From Rhizobium sp. NLR16a (GTDB lineage: Bacteria; Pseudomonadota; Alphaproteobacteria; Rhizobiales; Rhizobiaceae), in the NCBI RefSeq assembly GCF_017948245.1, contig NZ_CP072865.1, positions 1,885,501-1,949,500 on the forward strand: DNA of 64,000 bases, given 5' to 3'. How positions within the stretch are numbered: the stretch's first letter is position 1; each line of letters begins with the position of its first letter. Under the pieces are notes generated by a model that had not been told where the DNA came from, did not search any database, and worked only from the letters and a program-made list of their open reading frames with translations. Of the stretch, positions 50,524 to 62,311 are shown in pieces. Position numbers and translations under genes: made by a program.

Positions 50524-52783
50524 AAGCGCTTTCCTTGTCATTGGCTGCGGGAGCGGCGGGCGCTGGCTCCAGGCGTGGCAGATGCACGCGGATCATGGCC
50601 CCTCTTCCCCGGTCAAAATCGGCGGGCGCATCGTGCAGCTCGAGCTGCCCGCCATGTTCCTCGATGATCTTCTTGACGATGGCGAGGCCGAGGCCGGTGC
50701 CCTTCTCGCGCATCGTCATATAGGGTTCCAGAATGCTGTGGCGGTTTTCCACCGGCAGACCGCGACCATTGTCGATCACGTCGACGGTGAAACGGTCGCG
50801 GGCCACATCGAGCGCGGCGCGCACGAGAACCTTGCGCTCGTCCCGTTCGTCACTCGGAACGGCTTCCAGCGATTCCACGGCATTCTTGATAAGATTGCCG
50901 AACGCCTGGCCGAGCATGCGACTGTCGAACAGGCCCTCTAGCGGCTTATCGCCGAACTCCGAGAGGAAGGTGACGTGATGATTGCCCATCTCGCGGAGGA
51001 AGATCGCGTCGCGCAGGATATCGCGCAGGTCGCTCGGCTCCTTGGTCGGCTTGGGCATGCGGGCGAAAGCGGAAAATTCGTCGACCATGCGGCCGATATC
51101 ACCGACCTGGCGAATGATCGTATCCGTGCACTGATCGAAGACGGTGCGGTCGTCCTGGTTGATCTGCTTGCCGTAGCGGCGCTGGATGCGCTCGGCGGAC
51201 AGCTGGATCGGCGTCAGCGGATTCTTGATCTCATGGGCAATGCGCCTTGCCACGTCACCCCAGGCAGTCGAGCGCTGGGCGATGACGAGATCGGTGATAT
51301 CGTCGAGCGTGATCACGTAGGATTCGCTCATGTCGCGCACTTCCTCGCGGGTGACCTGCACGCTCAGTGTTCTCACCGTGCCGCCGCGCACGAGCGCGAT
51401 CTGCTTGCGGAAATCGCCGCGATGACGCACCGCCGCCTCGGTCAGCACCTGATCGACCTCGGGCGCAATGTCGGCGAGCTGCTTGCCGAGCATCTCGTCG
51501 GCCGACAGCGACATCAGCGTCTCGGCCGAACTGTTGACGATGGCGATGCGGCGATCCTGTTCGACGCCGATGACGGCGGCGGTCACGCCCGACAGCACCG
51601 CTTCGATGAAGCGGCGACGATCGTCGACCTCGTCCTTGGCTTCGAGGATCTCGTCGCGCTGGGTGCGGATTTCCGAGATCATCTTGTTGAAGGTGCGCGA
51701 CAGATTGGCGACGTCGCCATCGACGGCATGCACCGGCACGACAATATCCATATTGCCCGATGCAACGCTGTCAGCCGCGGTGATCAGCAGCCGGATCGGC
51801 CGCACGATGCGGTCGGCGACCGCAATTGCCGTCCAGATCGCCGCAAGCAGCACGATCAGCGCGAAGCCGATGTAGAGCACGGCGAAGGCGATCTGCAGCG
51901 AGAAGCGGTTGGCCTCCATCGAGCGGTATTCGGTGGCGTTTTCCTCCATCATGCGCATGGCGCCCATGACCTTGGGATCGACGGCCCGCACCGTATAGAG
52001 AAACGTGCCCTGGATGGCATCGAGCTTGATGATGGCGCCGACGAGGTTGGTGACTCCGGGCGGGATCAGCGTCGGCTGGCCGGCCGCCGCCTTTTCCAGC
52101 GCATCCTGCGGAATGGCCGGCAACGGTTTTTCCGTGGCGATATCGGCCTGGACGACCACCGAACCGTCGCTTTCGACAAGGAAGGCGCCGAGCAGGCCGC
52201 GGCCCCTTGCCTGGCGCGTCATCAGTTCGGCAAAGCCCGTCCTGTCGAGGCTGTAAAGGGCGCGGTTGCGCTCCAGGTCGTTGGCCATGGACACCGTCTG
52301 CCCCTGCAGGTAGCTGGCGTTCTCCATCATATAGGCCTGGCCGATATTGCGCGACGAGCTGACGATCGACTGGGTGCGCAGCGCAAACCAGCGATCGAGG
52401 CCGGCATTCAGCGTAATGCTGGCGAACATCGCGACGAGGATCGCCGGCGTGATCGCGACGATCGAGAAGAGCACGACGATACGAATGTGCAGGCGCGCAG
52501 CCGCCCTGCCCCGGGTGCGCGCCTTGAGCAGCCTTGCCACCTCGCGGGCGATCAGCGCCAGCAGTGTCAGGACGAAGAAGGAATTGACGATCACCGAGGT
52601 GATGACGACATGCGAGGTCGGCGCGATCGGCGTCAGGCCAAGCAGTATGAAGAGTGTGATCGTTGCGCAGAGCAGCGCGCCGCCTGCGAGCACGAGGCCG
52701 GGCACGGCGAAAAGCGCGCGGCGATCGGTCACCGTCGTCACCGCCTCGGCCGCCGCCGCCGGCGCTACCCCATCCTGCGTCAT
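50513..52783 (-). CDS. ntrY: Nitrogen sensor histidine kinase NtrY
   Basis: A 756-residue membrane kinase. The N-terminal part has three to four hydrophobic segments and a periplasmic loop; a HAMP domain follows at about 330-390, a PAS domain, and the kinase core with [20 protein letters not shown] and the ATP-binding DNGRGLP and GTGLGLAIVKKI. It phosphorylates NtrX. The ATG at 52783 with AGAGGC was chosen; one at 52819 is possible. Confidence 0.9.
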   Translation of the reverse strand: MTQDGVAPAAAAEAVTTVTDRRALFAVPGLVLAGGALLCATITLFILLGLTPIAPTSHVVITSVIVNSFFVLTLLALIAREVARLLKARTRGRAAARLHIRIVVLFSIVAITPAILVAMFASITLNAGLDRWFALRTQSIVSSSRNIGQAYMMENASYLQGQTVSMANDLERNRALYSLDRTGFAELMTRQARGRGLLGAFLVESDGSVVVQADIATEKPLPAIPQDALEKAAAGQPTLIPPGVTNLVGAIIKLDAIQGTFLYTVRAVDPKVMGAMRMMEENATEYRSMEANRFSLQIAFAVLYIGFALIVLLAAIWTAIAVADRIVRPIRLLITAADSVASGNMDIVVPVHAVDGDVANLSRTFNKMISEIRTQRDEILEAKDEVDDRRRFIEAVLSGVTAAVIGVEQDRRIAIVNSSAETLMSLSADEMLGKQLADIAPEVDQVLTEAAVRHRGDFRKQIALVRGGTVRTLSVQVTREEVRDMSESYVITLDDITDLVIAQRSTAWGDVARRIAHEIKNPLTPIQLSAERIQRRYGKQINQDDRTVFDQCTDTIIRQVGDIGRMVDEFSAFARMPKPTKEPSDLRDILRDAIFLREMGNHHVTFLSEFGDKPLEGLFDSRMLGQAFGNLIKNAVESLEAVPSDERDERKVLVRAALDVARDRFTVDVIDNGRGLPVENRHSILEPYMTMREKGTGLGLAIVKKIIEEHGGQLELHDAPADFDRGRGAMIRVHLPRLEPAPAAPAANDKESAYGL

Positions 52784-52995
52784 TCGGCCTCTCTTCAGAC
52801 GGCATCCGCCGTCCGCCATCCGATCGAAACCAAACAACGCCGGCTCAGGAGAGCCAGCGTCGGAACGACTCGATCGGGAGCGAAATGTCCAAAACCCTTG
52901 CGTGACCTTTAAGCAACGCATTGTGGCGAAAATGCAACGCGCCTCGTCATGTTGTCAAGGCGAAGCACCCGCAGCGTCACAGTTTTGGCGACTGT

Positions 52996-53985
52996 TTAGA
53001 AGCGACGCGGTTCTTCCGGTTTGTTTCCGGCAATCGCATCAATGCGCTCCAACACATCAGCGGTCAGCTTGTGCCTGTGCGAAAGGGCCGCGAGATTATC
53101 CTGCAGCTGGCTGGCGCGCGAGGCGCCGAGAATGACGGTCGAGACGTTGCGATTGGCGAGGCACCACAAAAGCGCGAGATGGGTAATCGATAAACCGATC
53201 TCGTCCGCGAGTTTTGCGAGTTCGCCGACTTGTCGGAGCTGAGCGCGGCCGGCATCGCTCGACCATTTTTCCTTCAGCCATTCGTAGCCGGGCAGATTCA
53301 TGCGGCTGTCGGCGGGCACGCCGTTATTGTATTTGCCGGTCAGGACGCCGGAGGCGAGCGGCGACCAGATCGTAGTGCCAAGGCCGAGCAGTTCGTAGAG
53401 CGGGAGATAATCGGCCTCGACCTTCTGGCGTTCGAAGATGTTGTATTGCGGCTGCTCCATCGTGGGCGGCGTGATGCGCAGGTCACGGGCAACGGCGTAG
53501 GCTTCGGTCAGTTGCTGGGCAGACCATTCGGACGTCCCCCAGTAGAGCACCTTGCCCTGGGCGACGAGATCGTGCATGGCTCGGACCGTTTCCTCGACCG
53601 GCGTGTCGATATCAGGGCGGTGGCAGAAATAGAGATCGAGGTAATCGACCTGAAGCCGCTTCAGCGCCGCATGGCAGGCATCGGTCACATGCTTGCGCGA
53701 CAGGCCGCGCTGCGTCGGTTTCTCACCTCCCCAGAAGACCTTGCTCGAGACGATGAAGCTGTCTCGGCTCCAGCCCAGTGACTTGAGCGCTTCGCCCATG
53801 ACGATCTCCGACTTGCCGCTTTCATAGCCTTCGGCATTGTCGAAGAAGTTCACCCCGTTATCATAGGCAAGCCGCATGAGGTCGACAGCGTCGCCGCCAT
53901 TCACCTGCTTGCCGAAAGTGACCCATGAGCCGAAGGAGAACTCGCTCACCTTCAGGCCCGATTTTCCCAAACGACGATATTCCAT
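52996..53985 (-). CDS. Aldo/keto reductase
   Basis: A 329-residue TIM-barrel reductase, start MEYRRLGKSGLKVSEFSFGS. The tetrad residues are present in NFFDNAEGYESGKSEIVMGE (Asp, Tyr) and the Lys and His later in FIVSSKVFWGG and LYFCHRPD. It resembles the potassium channel beta-subunit/YghZ type more than the xylose reductases. It lies between ntrC and ntrY. Its substrate is unknown. Confidence 0.8.
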   Translation of the reverse strand: MEYRRLGKSGLKVSEFSFGSWVTFGKQVNGGDAVDLMRLAYDNGVNFFDNAEGYESGKSEIVMGEALKSLGWSRDSFIVSSKVFWGGEKPTQRGLSRKHVTDACHAALKRLQVDYLDLYFCHRPDIDTPVEETVRAMHDLVAQGKVLYWGTSEWSAQQLTEAYAVARDLRITPPTMEQPQYNIFERQKVEADYLPLYELLGLGTTIWSPLASGVLTGKYNNGVPADSRMNLPGYEWLKEKWSSDAGRAQLRQVGELAKLADEIGLSITHLALLWCLANRNVSTVILGASRASQLQDNLAALSHRHKLTADVLERIDAIAGNKPEEPRRF

Positions 53986-54329
53986 CACGCAGCTCCCGCA
54001 GGTTAGAACATGGGCCGACAATTTACCGGCCTCGACATCACATTCGATCAGCGATCGATCGGTCTAATCTATGGCGCCCGCACGGATATACGAGGCGCAG
54101 CCCGCTAAATTGGCCGCCTGAAACACGATGCCGCGGCTCTGGTCAGCCCGACCGTAAAGAAAAGGGCGCTCCACGGCATCAGCCGGAGCGCCCATGGCAT
54201 GCGGGCGACGACAATTGCGGCGGAAGTCGACAGCAGCAGCGGCAGATGACGAGATGCGGAACAGATAGGCAACATGCGAGCGGATTTGGGAATGCTCTCG
54301 CCCGCTGATCGAGCCATGCCATCCACCAG

Positions 54330-54349
54330 TTATCCACAGCTTATCCACA
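54330..54349. promoter_or_regulatory. Two perfect DnaA boxes in tandem
   Basis: TTATCCACA occurs at 54330-54338 and again at 54341-54349, both exact matches to the bacterial DnaA-box consensus, 11 bases apart in the same orientation. They lie in the 584-base gap between the aldo/keto reductase and ntrC, beside an AT-rich stretch. I see no supported protein gene in this gap. The site could bind DnaA for titration or regulation; there is no sign of a full chromosomal origin. Confidence 0.6.
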
Positions 54350-54439
54350 GGCCCGGCGCCGATGACCGCAGCAACTTCAATGACATTTGGTACACGGCAA
54401 ATAATAGCTCACAAATACTATGTGACCATTGAATGACAC

Positions 54440-54569
54440 TGCGATTTTGTTTGCCGGCGCAGATACAAACCGCGACCGAGCTTGGATAGATTAGGTTTTG
54501 TTCCCGACCGTGGCGGCGGATACTGGGGAGGAGTGGCGGTGGGCAAACGAGGAGCCCACCGCCTTTTTT

Positions 54570-54570
<1 letters not shown>
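54440..54570 (+). ncRNA. Candidate small RNA ending in intrinsic terminator
   Basis: The plus strand has no protein gene here, yet it ends in a strong intrinsic terminator just before the ntrC stop. The 5' part from about 54440 is unassigned, and no convincing promoter is read by eye. The start is a guess. A short antisense RNA overlapping the ntrC 3' end is the other possibility. Confidence 0.3.
54535..54570 (+). terminator. Strong intrinsic terminator (plus strand)
   Basis: GGCGGTGGGC and GCCCACCGCC form a 10-bp perfect stem with a 9-base loop, followed by seven T residues. On the minus strand the hairpin directly follows the ntrC stop but without a T-run. So a plus-strand transcript is the one it terminates best. 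Confidence 0.8.
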
Positions 54571-56017
<1,447 letters not shown>

Positions 56018-56021
<4 letters not shown>

Positions 56022-57172
56022 CGAGAAGGTCCTGTCGAGCTTGCGGAAGAAGCATCCTCGAGCGAGGCGTCCTTCGACGCCGGCATGAGAACGCGGAAAG
56101 TCGTGCGGCTGTTCTGGCTGTCGCATTCGATGATGCCGCCGTGATCGCCGATGATCTTGGCGACCAGCGCCAGGCCGAGGCCGCTGCCATTCGTCTTGGT
56201 GGTGATGAAGGGATCGAAGAGATGCGGCAGCAGGTCGGCAGGAACGCCGGGGCCATTGTCGTGGACGCAGAATTCCAGCGGCAGCGAGATCTTTTCGCGG
56301 GTGCCGGCGACCGAAAGACGGATGCCGGGACGATAGGCCGTCGTCAGCATGATCTCGCCATCCGGCCGATCGCCGACCGCTTCGGCGGCGTTCTTCACCA
56401 GGTTGAGGAAGACCTGAACGAGCTGGTCGCGATTGGCATAGACCGCCGGCAGCGACGGGTCGTAACTCTCGGTGATGCGGATATTGCGGGCAAACCCCGC
56501 CTTGGCGACCGCCTTCACGTGATCGAGCACGGAATGGATGTTGACCGGCATGCGGTCGACCGGGCGTTCGTCGGAAAAGACCTCCATGCGGTCGACCAGC
56601 GAGACGATGCGATCGGTCTCGTCGCAGATCAGCCGGGTCAGTGCCCGGTCGTCGTCGATGACGGATTGTTCGAGCAGCTGGGCGGCGCCTCGGATGCCGG
56701 AGAGCGGGTTCTTGATCTCATGGGCCAGCATCGAGGCGAGACCGGTCACCGAGCGGGCGGCGGCGCGGTGCGTCAGCTGCCGGTCGATCTTGTCGGCCAT
56801 CGAGCGTTCCTGAAAGACGATGACGACGGCGCCGGGCTCGCTCAGCACCGGGGCGACATAGAGATCGACGAGCTTGTCCTGGCCGAGGCGCGGCGAACTC
56901 AGATCGACGCGGTATTCGTTCACCGGCGCCTTGCGCTCACGCACCTGGTCGATCAGGGCGAGCAGCGGACTGCCGAAGGGAATGAAGGTCGAGATCCGGT
57001 ATCGCGCCAGATGCGAGGCGCTGGCACCGAAAAAGGCCTCCGCCTCCCAATTGGCGAAGGCGACGAAACCGGATTCGTCGACCATGACGACCGGGTTCTG
57101 GATGGCGTTCAGCACGGCCATGGCAACGGTTCCGCCGGCGTAGTCGGGCGGAGAGGTCATATCCTTGTTCAT
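56018..57172 (-). CDS. ntrB: Nitrogen sensor kinase NtrB
   Basis: A 384-residue cytosolic kinase: PAS domain ([20 protein letters not shown]), phospho-acceptor His151 in [20 protein letters not shown], and an ATP domain with DNGPGVP and [12 protein letters not shown]. It phosphorylates NtrC under PII control. The gene starts four bases inside the dusB end and is cotranscribed with it and ntrC. Confidence 0.95.
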
Positions 57173-58188
57173 GCCGCCTCCCGGCTATCGAGCGCACCTG
57201 CAGCCAGCGCGTCATAAAGGCGCCCGGCTACCTCACGCGGGTCACGCGAGGTCATGATGTCTGCCTTCTCGCCACCGGCAAGCGCGGGAGCAAAACGCTC
57301 GAGATACCAGCCGAGATGCTTGCGGGCATGGCGGATCGCCACCGCCTCGCCGTAGAAGTCGAGCATCATCCGGTAATGTTCGACGGCGATATCGGCAATC
57401 TCTTGGCGTCGCGGCTCCGCCACTCCGGCGAGCACGCCGGCATGCCACGGCCTGCCCTGGCAGCCCCTGCCGATCATGACGGCATCGGCGCCGGACCGGC
57501 GCAGGATTTCCTGCGCGTCGTCGGCGGTCTCGACGTCGCCATTGGCGATCAGCGGAATGGAGATGACCTGGCGGACAGCGCCGATCGCTTCCCAATCGGC
57601 GCGGCCTTCGTAAAACTGCATGCGGGTGCGGCCATGAATGGTCACGAGCTGGATGCCAGCCGCCTCGGCGCGGCGCGCAATGTCGGGCGCGTTGATGGAA
57701 TTCTCGTCCCAGCCGAGGCGCATCTTCAGCGTCACCGGAATGTCGACGGCCTTGACCGTCGCCTCGATCAGGCTGAGCGCGTGATCGGGATCGCGCATCA
57801 GCGCCGAGCCGGAATAGCCGCCGATCACCTTCTTTGCCGGACAACCCATATTGATGTCGATGATATCGGCGCCATGATCGGCAGCGATTTTCGCCGCTTC
57901 CGCCATCCAATGCGCCTCGCGCCCGGCGAGCTGCACCATATGCGGCCGGAAGCCGGCAGCCTTCAGCCGCGACCAGGATTCGGCGGTGTCGTTGACCAGC
58001 TCGCGGCTCGCCACCATCTCGGTGACGACGAGGCCGGCACCGAAGCGCCAGGCAAGCTCACGGAAGGGCATATCCGTGACGCCGGACATCGGCGCCAGCA
58101 CAACGCGGTTCCGCACGGAAACGGGTCCGATTCGGAAAGGCGCTGCGAGATTCTTGCAAATCAAATGATTATCTTTCAGGCACACCAT
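57169..58188 (-). CDS. dusB: tRNA-dihydrouridine synthase DusB (NifR3)
   Basis: A 339-residue flavoenzyme with [15 protein letters not shown], where Cys116 is the active-site Cys, and [15 protein letters not shown] with FMN-binding residues. It reduces uridines in tRNA D-loops. In alphaproteobacteria the gene (nifR3) leads the ntrBC operon, as here. The ATG at 58188 gives a slightly long N-terminus; a TTG a few codons inside is an alternative. Confidence 0.9.
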   Translation of the reverse strand: MVCLKDNHLICKNLAAPFRIGPVSVRNRVVLAPMSGVTDMPFRELAWRFGAGLVVTEMVASRELVNDTAESWSRLKAAGFRPHMVQLAGREAHWMAEAAKIAADHGADIIDINMGCPAKKVIGGYSGSALMRDPDHALSLIEATVKAVDIPVTLKMRLGWDENSINAPDIARRAEAAGIQLVTIHGRTRMQFYEGRADWEAIGAVRQVISIPLIANGDVETADDAQEILRRSGADAVMIGRGCQGRPWHAGVLAGVAEPRRQEIADIAVEHYRMMLDFYGEAVAIRHARKHLGWYLERFAPALAGGEKADIMTSRDPREVAGRLYDALAAGALDSREAA

Positions 58189-58329
58189 GGAACTGCATTA
58201 TTTTTAGCCACAGATCGGTGCCTTTGCCAAGGGGGCTCGGATCGGAATCGATATTTTTCGGGCAGATGCTGGAAAAGGCCAAAGCAAGGGGTTAGAGCAC
58301 TCCGGTCAATTCCGCATAATAGGGGATTT

Positions 58330-59547
58330 ATGCTGCAAATGCCGTCCAAGCAACCAATATCGGCTGGGATTGTCATCGTCGCCGCCGGCCGCGGCGAGCG
58401 CGCCGGATCCTCCACGGAAGGCCCCAAGCAATATCGCATGATCGGCGGCAAGCCGGTTATCGCGCATACGCTTGAAAACTTCATGACATGGGAGCCGGCA
58501 GCTGAGATCGTCGTCGTCATTCATCCCGATGACGAGGCGCTGTTTGCGACGGCGCTCTGCCACGTCGTCTCGGCGACACCGATCGAAACGGTGCATGGCG
58601 GCGCGACCAGACAGCAATCCGTGCTTGCCGGCCTTCGATATCTCAAGGACAAGAATGTCAGCCATGTGCTGATCCACGATGCGGTGCGGCCCTTCTTCGA
58701 CCATGGGCTTCTCGGCCGCATTGCCGAGCGCCTCTGCGACGGCGCGCAGGCGGTGCTGCCGGCCATGCCGGTCACCGATACGCTGAAACGCGCCGACAGC
58801 GCCGGCACCGTGCTGACGACGGTCTCGCGCGAGCATCTCTACGCGGCGCAGACACCGCAATCCTTCGCCTTCGAAACCATCCTCGGCGCGCATGAGAAGG
58901 CGGCGGCCAGCGGGCGAAGCGATTTCACCGACGACGCCTCGATCGCCGAATGGGCGGGCATTCCGGTGACGATCGTCGCGGGCACGCCCGACAACGTCAA
59001 GCTGACGGTCAAGCGCGATATCGCTATGGCCGACGACAAACTCTCGGCCTCGCTGCTTCCGGACGTGCGCACCGGCAACGGCTATGACGTGCACCAGCTC
59101 GAGCCGGGCGATGGCGTGACGCTCTGCGGCGTGTTCATTCCGCATGATCAGAAGCTCAAAGGCCATTCCGACGCCGACGTCGCGCTGCATGCGCTGACCG
59201 ACGCCCTGCTCGCCACCTGCGGCGCCGGCGATATCGGCGATCACTTCCCGCCGTCCGACCCGCAATGGAAGGGCGCGGCCTCGAAGATCTTCATCGAGCA
59301 TGCCGCCCGGATCGTACGCGAGCGCGGCGGCACCATCATGAATGCCGACGTCTCGCTGATCGCCGAGGCGCCGAAGGTCGGCCCGTATCGCGAGGCCATG
59401 CGGGCAAGACTGTCGGAATATCTCGGCATCGATCTCGAACGCTGCTCGGTCAAGGCGACGACCAACGAGAAGATCGGCTTCGTCGGCCGGCGCGAAGGCA
59501 TCGCGGCAATCGCCACGGCGACCGTCGTCTATCGCGGGAGGAAATGA
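58330..59547 (+). CDS. ispDF: IspDF bifunctional MEP-pathway enzyme
   Basis: A 405-residue fusion. IspD (residues 1-240) has [15 protein letters not shown], the CTP-binding start, and makes CDP-methylerythritol. IspF (about 245-405) has [12 protein letters not shown] and [20 protein letters not shown], with zinc-binding Asp and His, and makes the cyclodiphosphate. Fusion of these two steps is typical of alphaproteobacteria. RBS AGGGG precedes the ATG. It is divergent from dusB. Confidence 0.95.
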   Translation: MLQMPSKQPISAGIVIVAAGRGERAGSSTEGPKQYRMIGGKPVIAHTLENFMTWEPAAEIVVVIHPDDEALFATALCHVVSATPIETVHGGATRQQSVLAGLRYLKDKNVSHVLIHDAVRPFFDHGLLGRIAERLCDGAQAVLPAMPVTDTLKRADSAGTVLTTVSREHLYAAQTPQSFAFETILGAHEKAAASGRSDFTDDASIAEWAGIPVTIVAGTPDNVKLTVKRDIAMADDKLSASLLPDVRTGNGYDVHQLEPGDGVTLCGVFIPHDQKLKGHSDADVALHALTDALLATCGAGDIGDHFPPSDPQWKGAASKIFIEHAARIVRERGGTIMNADVSLIAEAPKVGPYREAMRARLSEYLGIDLERCSVKATTNEKIGFVGRREGIAAIATATVVYRGRK

Positions 59548-60047
59548 TGAGCCTTTTTCCCCCGGATATAATTTCGGCGGCTGAGGCGATCATCCGCGAT
59601 TTCACCGCGTCGGGGCAGATGGTCTCGACCGCCGAATCCTGCACCGGCGGGCTGATCGCCGGGGCACTGACGGAGATATCCGGTTCATCCGCCGTCGTCG
59701 ACCGGGGATTCGTCACCTATACGAATGCAGCCAAAGTCGAGCTGCTCGGGGTGCAGGAACAAACATTGCTTCGTTTCGGTGCGGTCTCTGAGGAAACCGC
59801 GCGGCAGATGGCGCATGGCGCCCTCTTCCGCTCGCGCGCCACGATTGCCGTCGCCGTCACGGGCATTGCCGGCCCCGGCGGCGGGTCGTCGGAAAAACCG
59901 GTCGGGCTCGTGCATCTCGCCGCCAGATCGCGCACCGGCGCACTCATTCATCGAAAAATGCTTTACGGCGATATCGGCCGCAGCGCGGTGCGGCTGGCAA
60001 CGGTCAAGACGGCGCTGGAGATGGTGCATTCGCTGCTCGTCGACTGA
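59544..60047 (+). CDS. CinA C-terminal domain / PncC-like amidase
   Basis: A 167-residue protein with [39 protein letters not shown] and [20 protein letters not shown], the nicotinamide-nucleotide amidase (PncC) domain without the N-terminal CinA part. It recycles NMN produced by ligase. The ATG overlaps the ispDF stop by ATGA, and GGGAGG provides the RBS. Confidence 0.9.
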   Translation: MMSLFPPDIISAAEAIIRDFTASGQMVSTAESCTGGLIAGALTEISGSSAVVDRGFVTYTNAAKVELLGVQEQTLLRFGAVSEETARQMAHGALFRSRATIAVAVTGIAGPGGGSSEKPVGLVHLAARSRTGALIHRKMLYGDIGRSAVRLATVKTALEMVHSLLVD

Positions 60048-60065
60048 CGCGGCTGCGATCGTCCG

Positions 60066-60518
60066 TCACACCGTGGCGTAGATCCTGTTCGCCCTTGTCT
60101 CGAAGGCTTCGGTGAACATGCGGAAGGCGCGGTCGAACATCGAACCCATCAGCGCGCCCAGAATGCGGCTCTTGAACTCGTAGTCGATGAAAAAATTGAT
60201 CGTGCAGCCGCCGGCCGGGGTCTCGGCGAAATGCCACCGGTTTTCCAGATATTTGAACGGACCATCGATATATTTGACTTCGATGACGTGTTCGGCTCGG
60301 TTCAACAACACCTGGGTCGTGAAGGTCTCGCGGATCGCCTTATAACCAACCGTCATGTCGGCCAGGAGCAGGATCTTGCCGTCGCGCTCCTTGCGGCTCC
60401 TGACGGAAAGCGCTTCGCAGAGCGGCAGGAATTCGGGATAACGCTCGACATCGGCAACGAGATCGAACATCTGGTCGGGCGTATGCGGTACGGATCGGTG
60501 CGTTTCGAACTGCGGCAT
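60066..60518 (-). CDS. Coq10/RatA-type START-domain protein
   Basis: A 150-residue START-like protein: MPQFETHRSVPHTPDQMFDL, DVERYPEFLPLCEALSVRSR and a C-terminal helix FDRAFRMFTEAFETRA. The family binds ubiquinone (Coq10) in alphaproteobacteria and mitochondria; E. coli RatA is named a toxin that blocks ribosome assembly. Coq10 is the more likely role here. A GTG at 60527 is an alternative start. Confidence 0.8.
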   Translation of the reverse strand: MPQFETHRSVPHTPDQMFDLVADVERYPEFLPLCEALSVRSRKERDGKILLLADMTVGYKAIRETFTTQVLLNRAEHVIEVKYIDGPFKYLENRWHFAETPAGGCTINFFIDYEFKSRILGALMGSMFDRAFRMFTEAFETRANRIYATV

Positions 60519-60527
60519 AGGCGGCAC

Positions 60528-61106
60528 TTAAGCGGGCGCGCCCAGAAGATCAAGGAGTTCGCGCATCTGGCGGCGGGATTTTAGCTGAAGAACCTGGTTG
60601 CCAAGGCCGCGTTCGGCGCTTCCGGCGACATAATCCCGAAGTGCGGCTTCGATCAGTGGCACGGCGTCCCGCTCGAAATTCCAGATATAGGCAAGCGCAT
60701 CCAGCGAGATGCGCTCAGGACAGCCGGCCGGCAGTTCGGGACGGTTACGCCGAAAATAACGAAACGTTCTTGAGACGGCGCCAAACAGACACGCATATCT
60801 TGACGGACGAAGCCAAATCACGGCCTCGGCGCGCGGCAGCCGGAGATGGAAGGAATTGAGGCCGGTTCCATCCATGATCCAGCGCTCTTCCGTCACGGCA
60901 TCGGCGATAAGACGGTCAATCTCGTCGCGCGGCCTCTTTCTCCAGCCCGGCAGCCAGTAGAAGTCGCGGTCCATGGAAATGTAGCGAAGATCGAGCTTTC
61001 GCGAGAGCCCCCTTGCAAGCGTGCTCTTTCCGCTGCCAGGGCAACCGATCACCAGGATGCGATCGGCATCGGCCAGCGTCGATTTCAATCCGGATATGAT
61101 ATTCAT
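60528..61106 (-). CDS. P-loop kinase-like protein (FlaR/topology modulator type)
   Basis: A 192-residue ATPase with Walker A RILVIGCPGSGKSTLARGLS at residues 17-36 and a DRDFYWLPGWRKRPRDE region, typical of proteins annotated FlaR or DNA-topology modulation protein; a small-molecule kinase is as likely. The frame upstream to 61280 is a palindromic repeat, not protein. It precedes the Coq10-like gene by ten bases, so the two may be cotranscribed. Confidence 0.75.
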   Translation of the reverse strand: MNIISGLKSTLADADRILVIGCPGSGKSTLARGLSRKLDLRYISMDRDFYWLPGWRKRPRDEIDRLIADAVTEERWIMDGTGLNSFHLRLPRAEAVIWLRPSRYACLFGAVSRTFRYFRRNRPELPAGCPERISLDALAYIWNFERDAVPLIEAALRDYVAGSAERGLGNQVLQLKSRRQMRELLDLLGAPA

Positions 61107-61179
61107 TGGCTGCCCAAAGAAAACCTTGGCAAAATCCACCGCAGTCAGTTTGTTGCCTAACCTCCCCATCCTACTCGAC

Positions 61180-61260
61180 GTCATCATCGGCCTTGTGCCG
61201 AGGATCTGCTGCCCTATCGATCGGTTGCAGATGCTCGGGACAAGCCCGAGCATGACGAGA
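61180..61260. repeat. Rhizobial palindromic repeat upstream of P-loop gene
   Basis: GTCATCATCGGCCTTGTGCC and the closing GGGACAAGCCCGAGCATGAC are inverted, imperfect arms of the same element as at 46125-46215. It lies between the start of the P-loop gene and the end of lipA. Confidence 0.65.
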
Positions 61261-61283
61261 GAGAGCTTGGCAGCACCCAAACC

Positions 61284-62255
61284 TTACTCAGCCGCCAGCA
61301 ACAACTTCTTCTCACGCGCCGCTCTCAGCCGGGCAAAATCATCGCCGGCATGGTGGGAAGAACGGGTCAGCGGGCTGGAGGCGACCATCAGGAAGCCCTT
61401 GCTGTAGGCGACGGTTTCGTAGGATTTGAACTCGTCCGGGGTGACGAAGCTCTCGACCTTGTGGTGTTTGCGGGTCGGCTGCAGGTACTGGCCGATCGTC
61501 AGGAAGTCGACATCGGCGGTGCGCAGGTCGTCCATCAGCTGCAGCACTTCGTTACGCTCCTCGCCGAGGCCGACCATGATGCCCGACTTGGTGAACATGG
61601 CGGGATCGAGTTCCTTCACCCGCTGCAAGAGCCGGATGGAATGGAAATAACGGGCGCCGGGGCGAACCGTCAGATAGTTGCCGGCAACCGTTTCCATGTT
61701 GTGGTTGAAGACGTCGGGCTTGGCGGCGACGACGCGCTCTAAGGCGCCCGGCTTCTTCAGAAAATCAGGCGTGAGGATTTCGATCGTCGTTGCCGGCGAG
61801 GCCTCGCGGATCGCCCAGATCACCTTTTCGAAATGTTCGGCACCGCCGTCTTCGAGATCGTCGCGGTCGACGGAGGTGATGACGACGTGGCTGAGGCCCA
61901 TCTCCCTGACGGCCTTGGCGACGTTCTCGGGCTCGGCCATGTCGAGCGCGTTCGGCCTGCCGGTCGCGACGTTGCAGAAGGCGCAGGCGCGGGTACAGAT
62001 CTCGCCCATGATCATGAAGGTCGCGTGCTTCTTGTCCCAGCACTCGCCGATATTCGGGCAGCCGGCCTCCTCGCAAACGGTGACGAGCTTGTGCTCCTTC
62101 ACGATAGCGCGGGTCTCGGCATATCCCTTGGAGGTCGGCGCCTTGACGCGGATCCAGTCCGGCTTGCGCATGACTTCCGTATCCGGCCGATGCGCCTTCT
62201 CCGGATGGCGTACGCGCTTGGCGTCAGGATTGATCGTGTCGAGAATGGTCACCAT
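61284..62255 (-). CDS. lipA: Lipoyl synthase LipA
   Basis: A 323-residue radical SAM enzyme. [12 protein letters not shown] is the auxiliary cluster motif and CTRACAFC the SAM cluster motif (C-x3-C-x2-C). The C-terminal part [20 protein letters not shown] is conserved. It inserts two sulfurs into octanoyl groups on 2-oxoacid dehydrogenases. It lies near lpdA, matching the common rhizobial pdh-lpd-lipA cluster. Confidence 0.95.
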   Translation of the reverse strand: MVTILDTINPDAKRVRHPEKAHRPDTEVMRKPDWIRVKAPTSKGYAETRAIVKEHKLVTVCEEAGCPNIGECWDKKHATFMIMGEICTRACAFCNVATGRPNALDMAEPENVAKAVREMGLSHVVITSVDRDDLEDGGAEHFEKVIWAIREASPATTIEILTPDFLKKPGALERVVAAKPDVFNHNMETVAGNYLTVRPGARYFHSIRLLQRVKELDPAMFTKSGIMVGLGEERNEVLQLMDDLRTADVDFLTIGQYLQPTRKHHKVESFVTPDEFKSYETVAYSKGFLMVASSPLTRSSHHAGDDFARLRAAREKKLLLAAE

Positions 62256-62311
62256 TACGGTATCAGCTTTCCGCCGCCCTATGCGGCACAGTCTCTATAG
62301 CGCGTCGCGAT

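Noticed and set aside
50975..52912. 645-residue plus-strand frame across ntrY
   Set aside because: His/Arg/Asp-rich shadow of a kinase with all functional motifs on the minus strand.
54105..54326. 73-residue minus-strand frame with hydrophobic centre
   Set aside because: It could be a small membrane protein, but there is no clear RBS, no familiar pattern, and its 5' end approaches the DnaA boxes. Not supported enough to list.
57316..58329. N-terminal extension of ispDF
   Set aside because: The frame runs back through dusB but the extra sequence is antisense to it; IspDF begins at the ATG at 58330 with an RBS.
61107..61280. N-terminal extension of the P-loop gene
   Set aside because: The extra residues are coded by the palindromic repeat and a spacer; the domain starts at the ATG at 61106.
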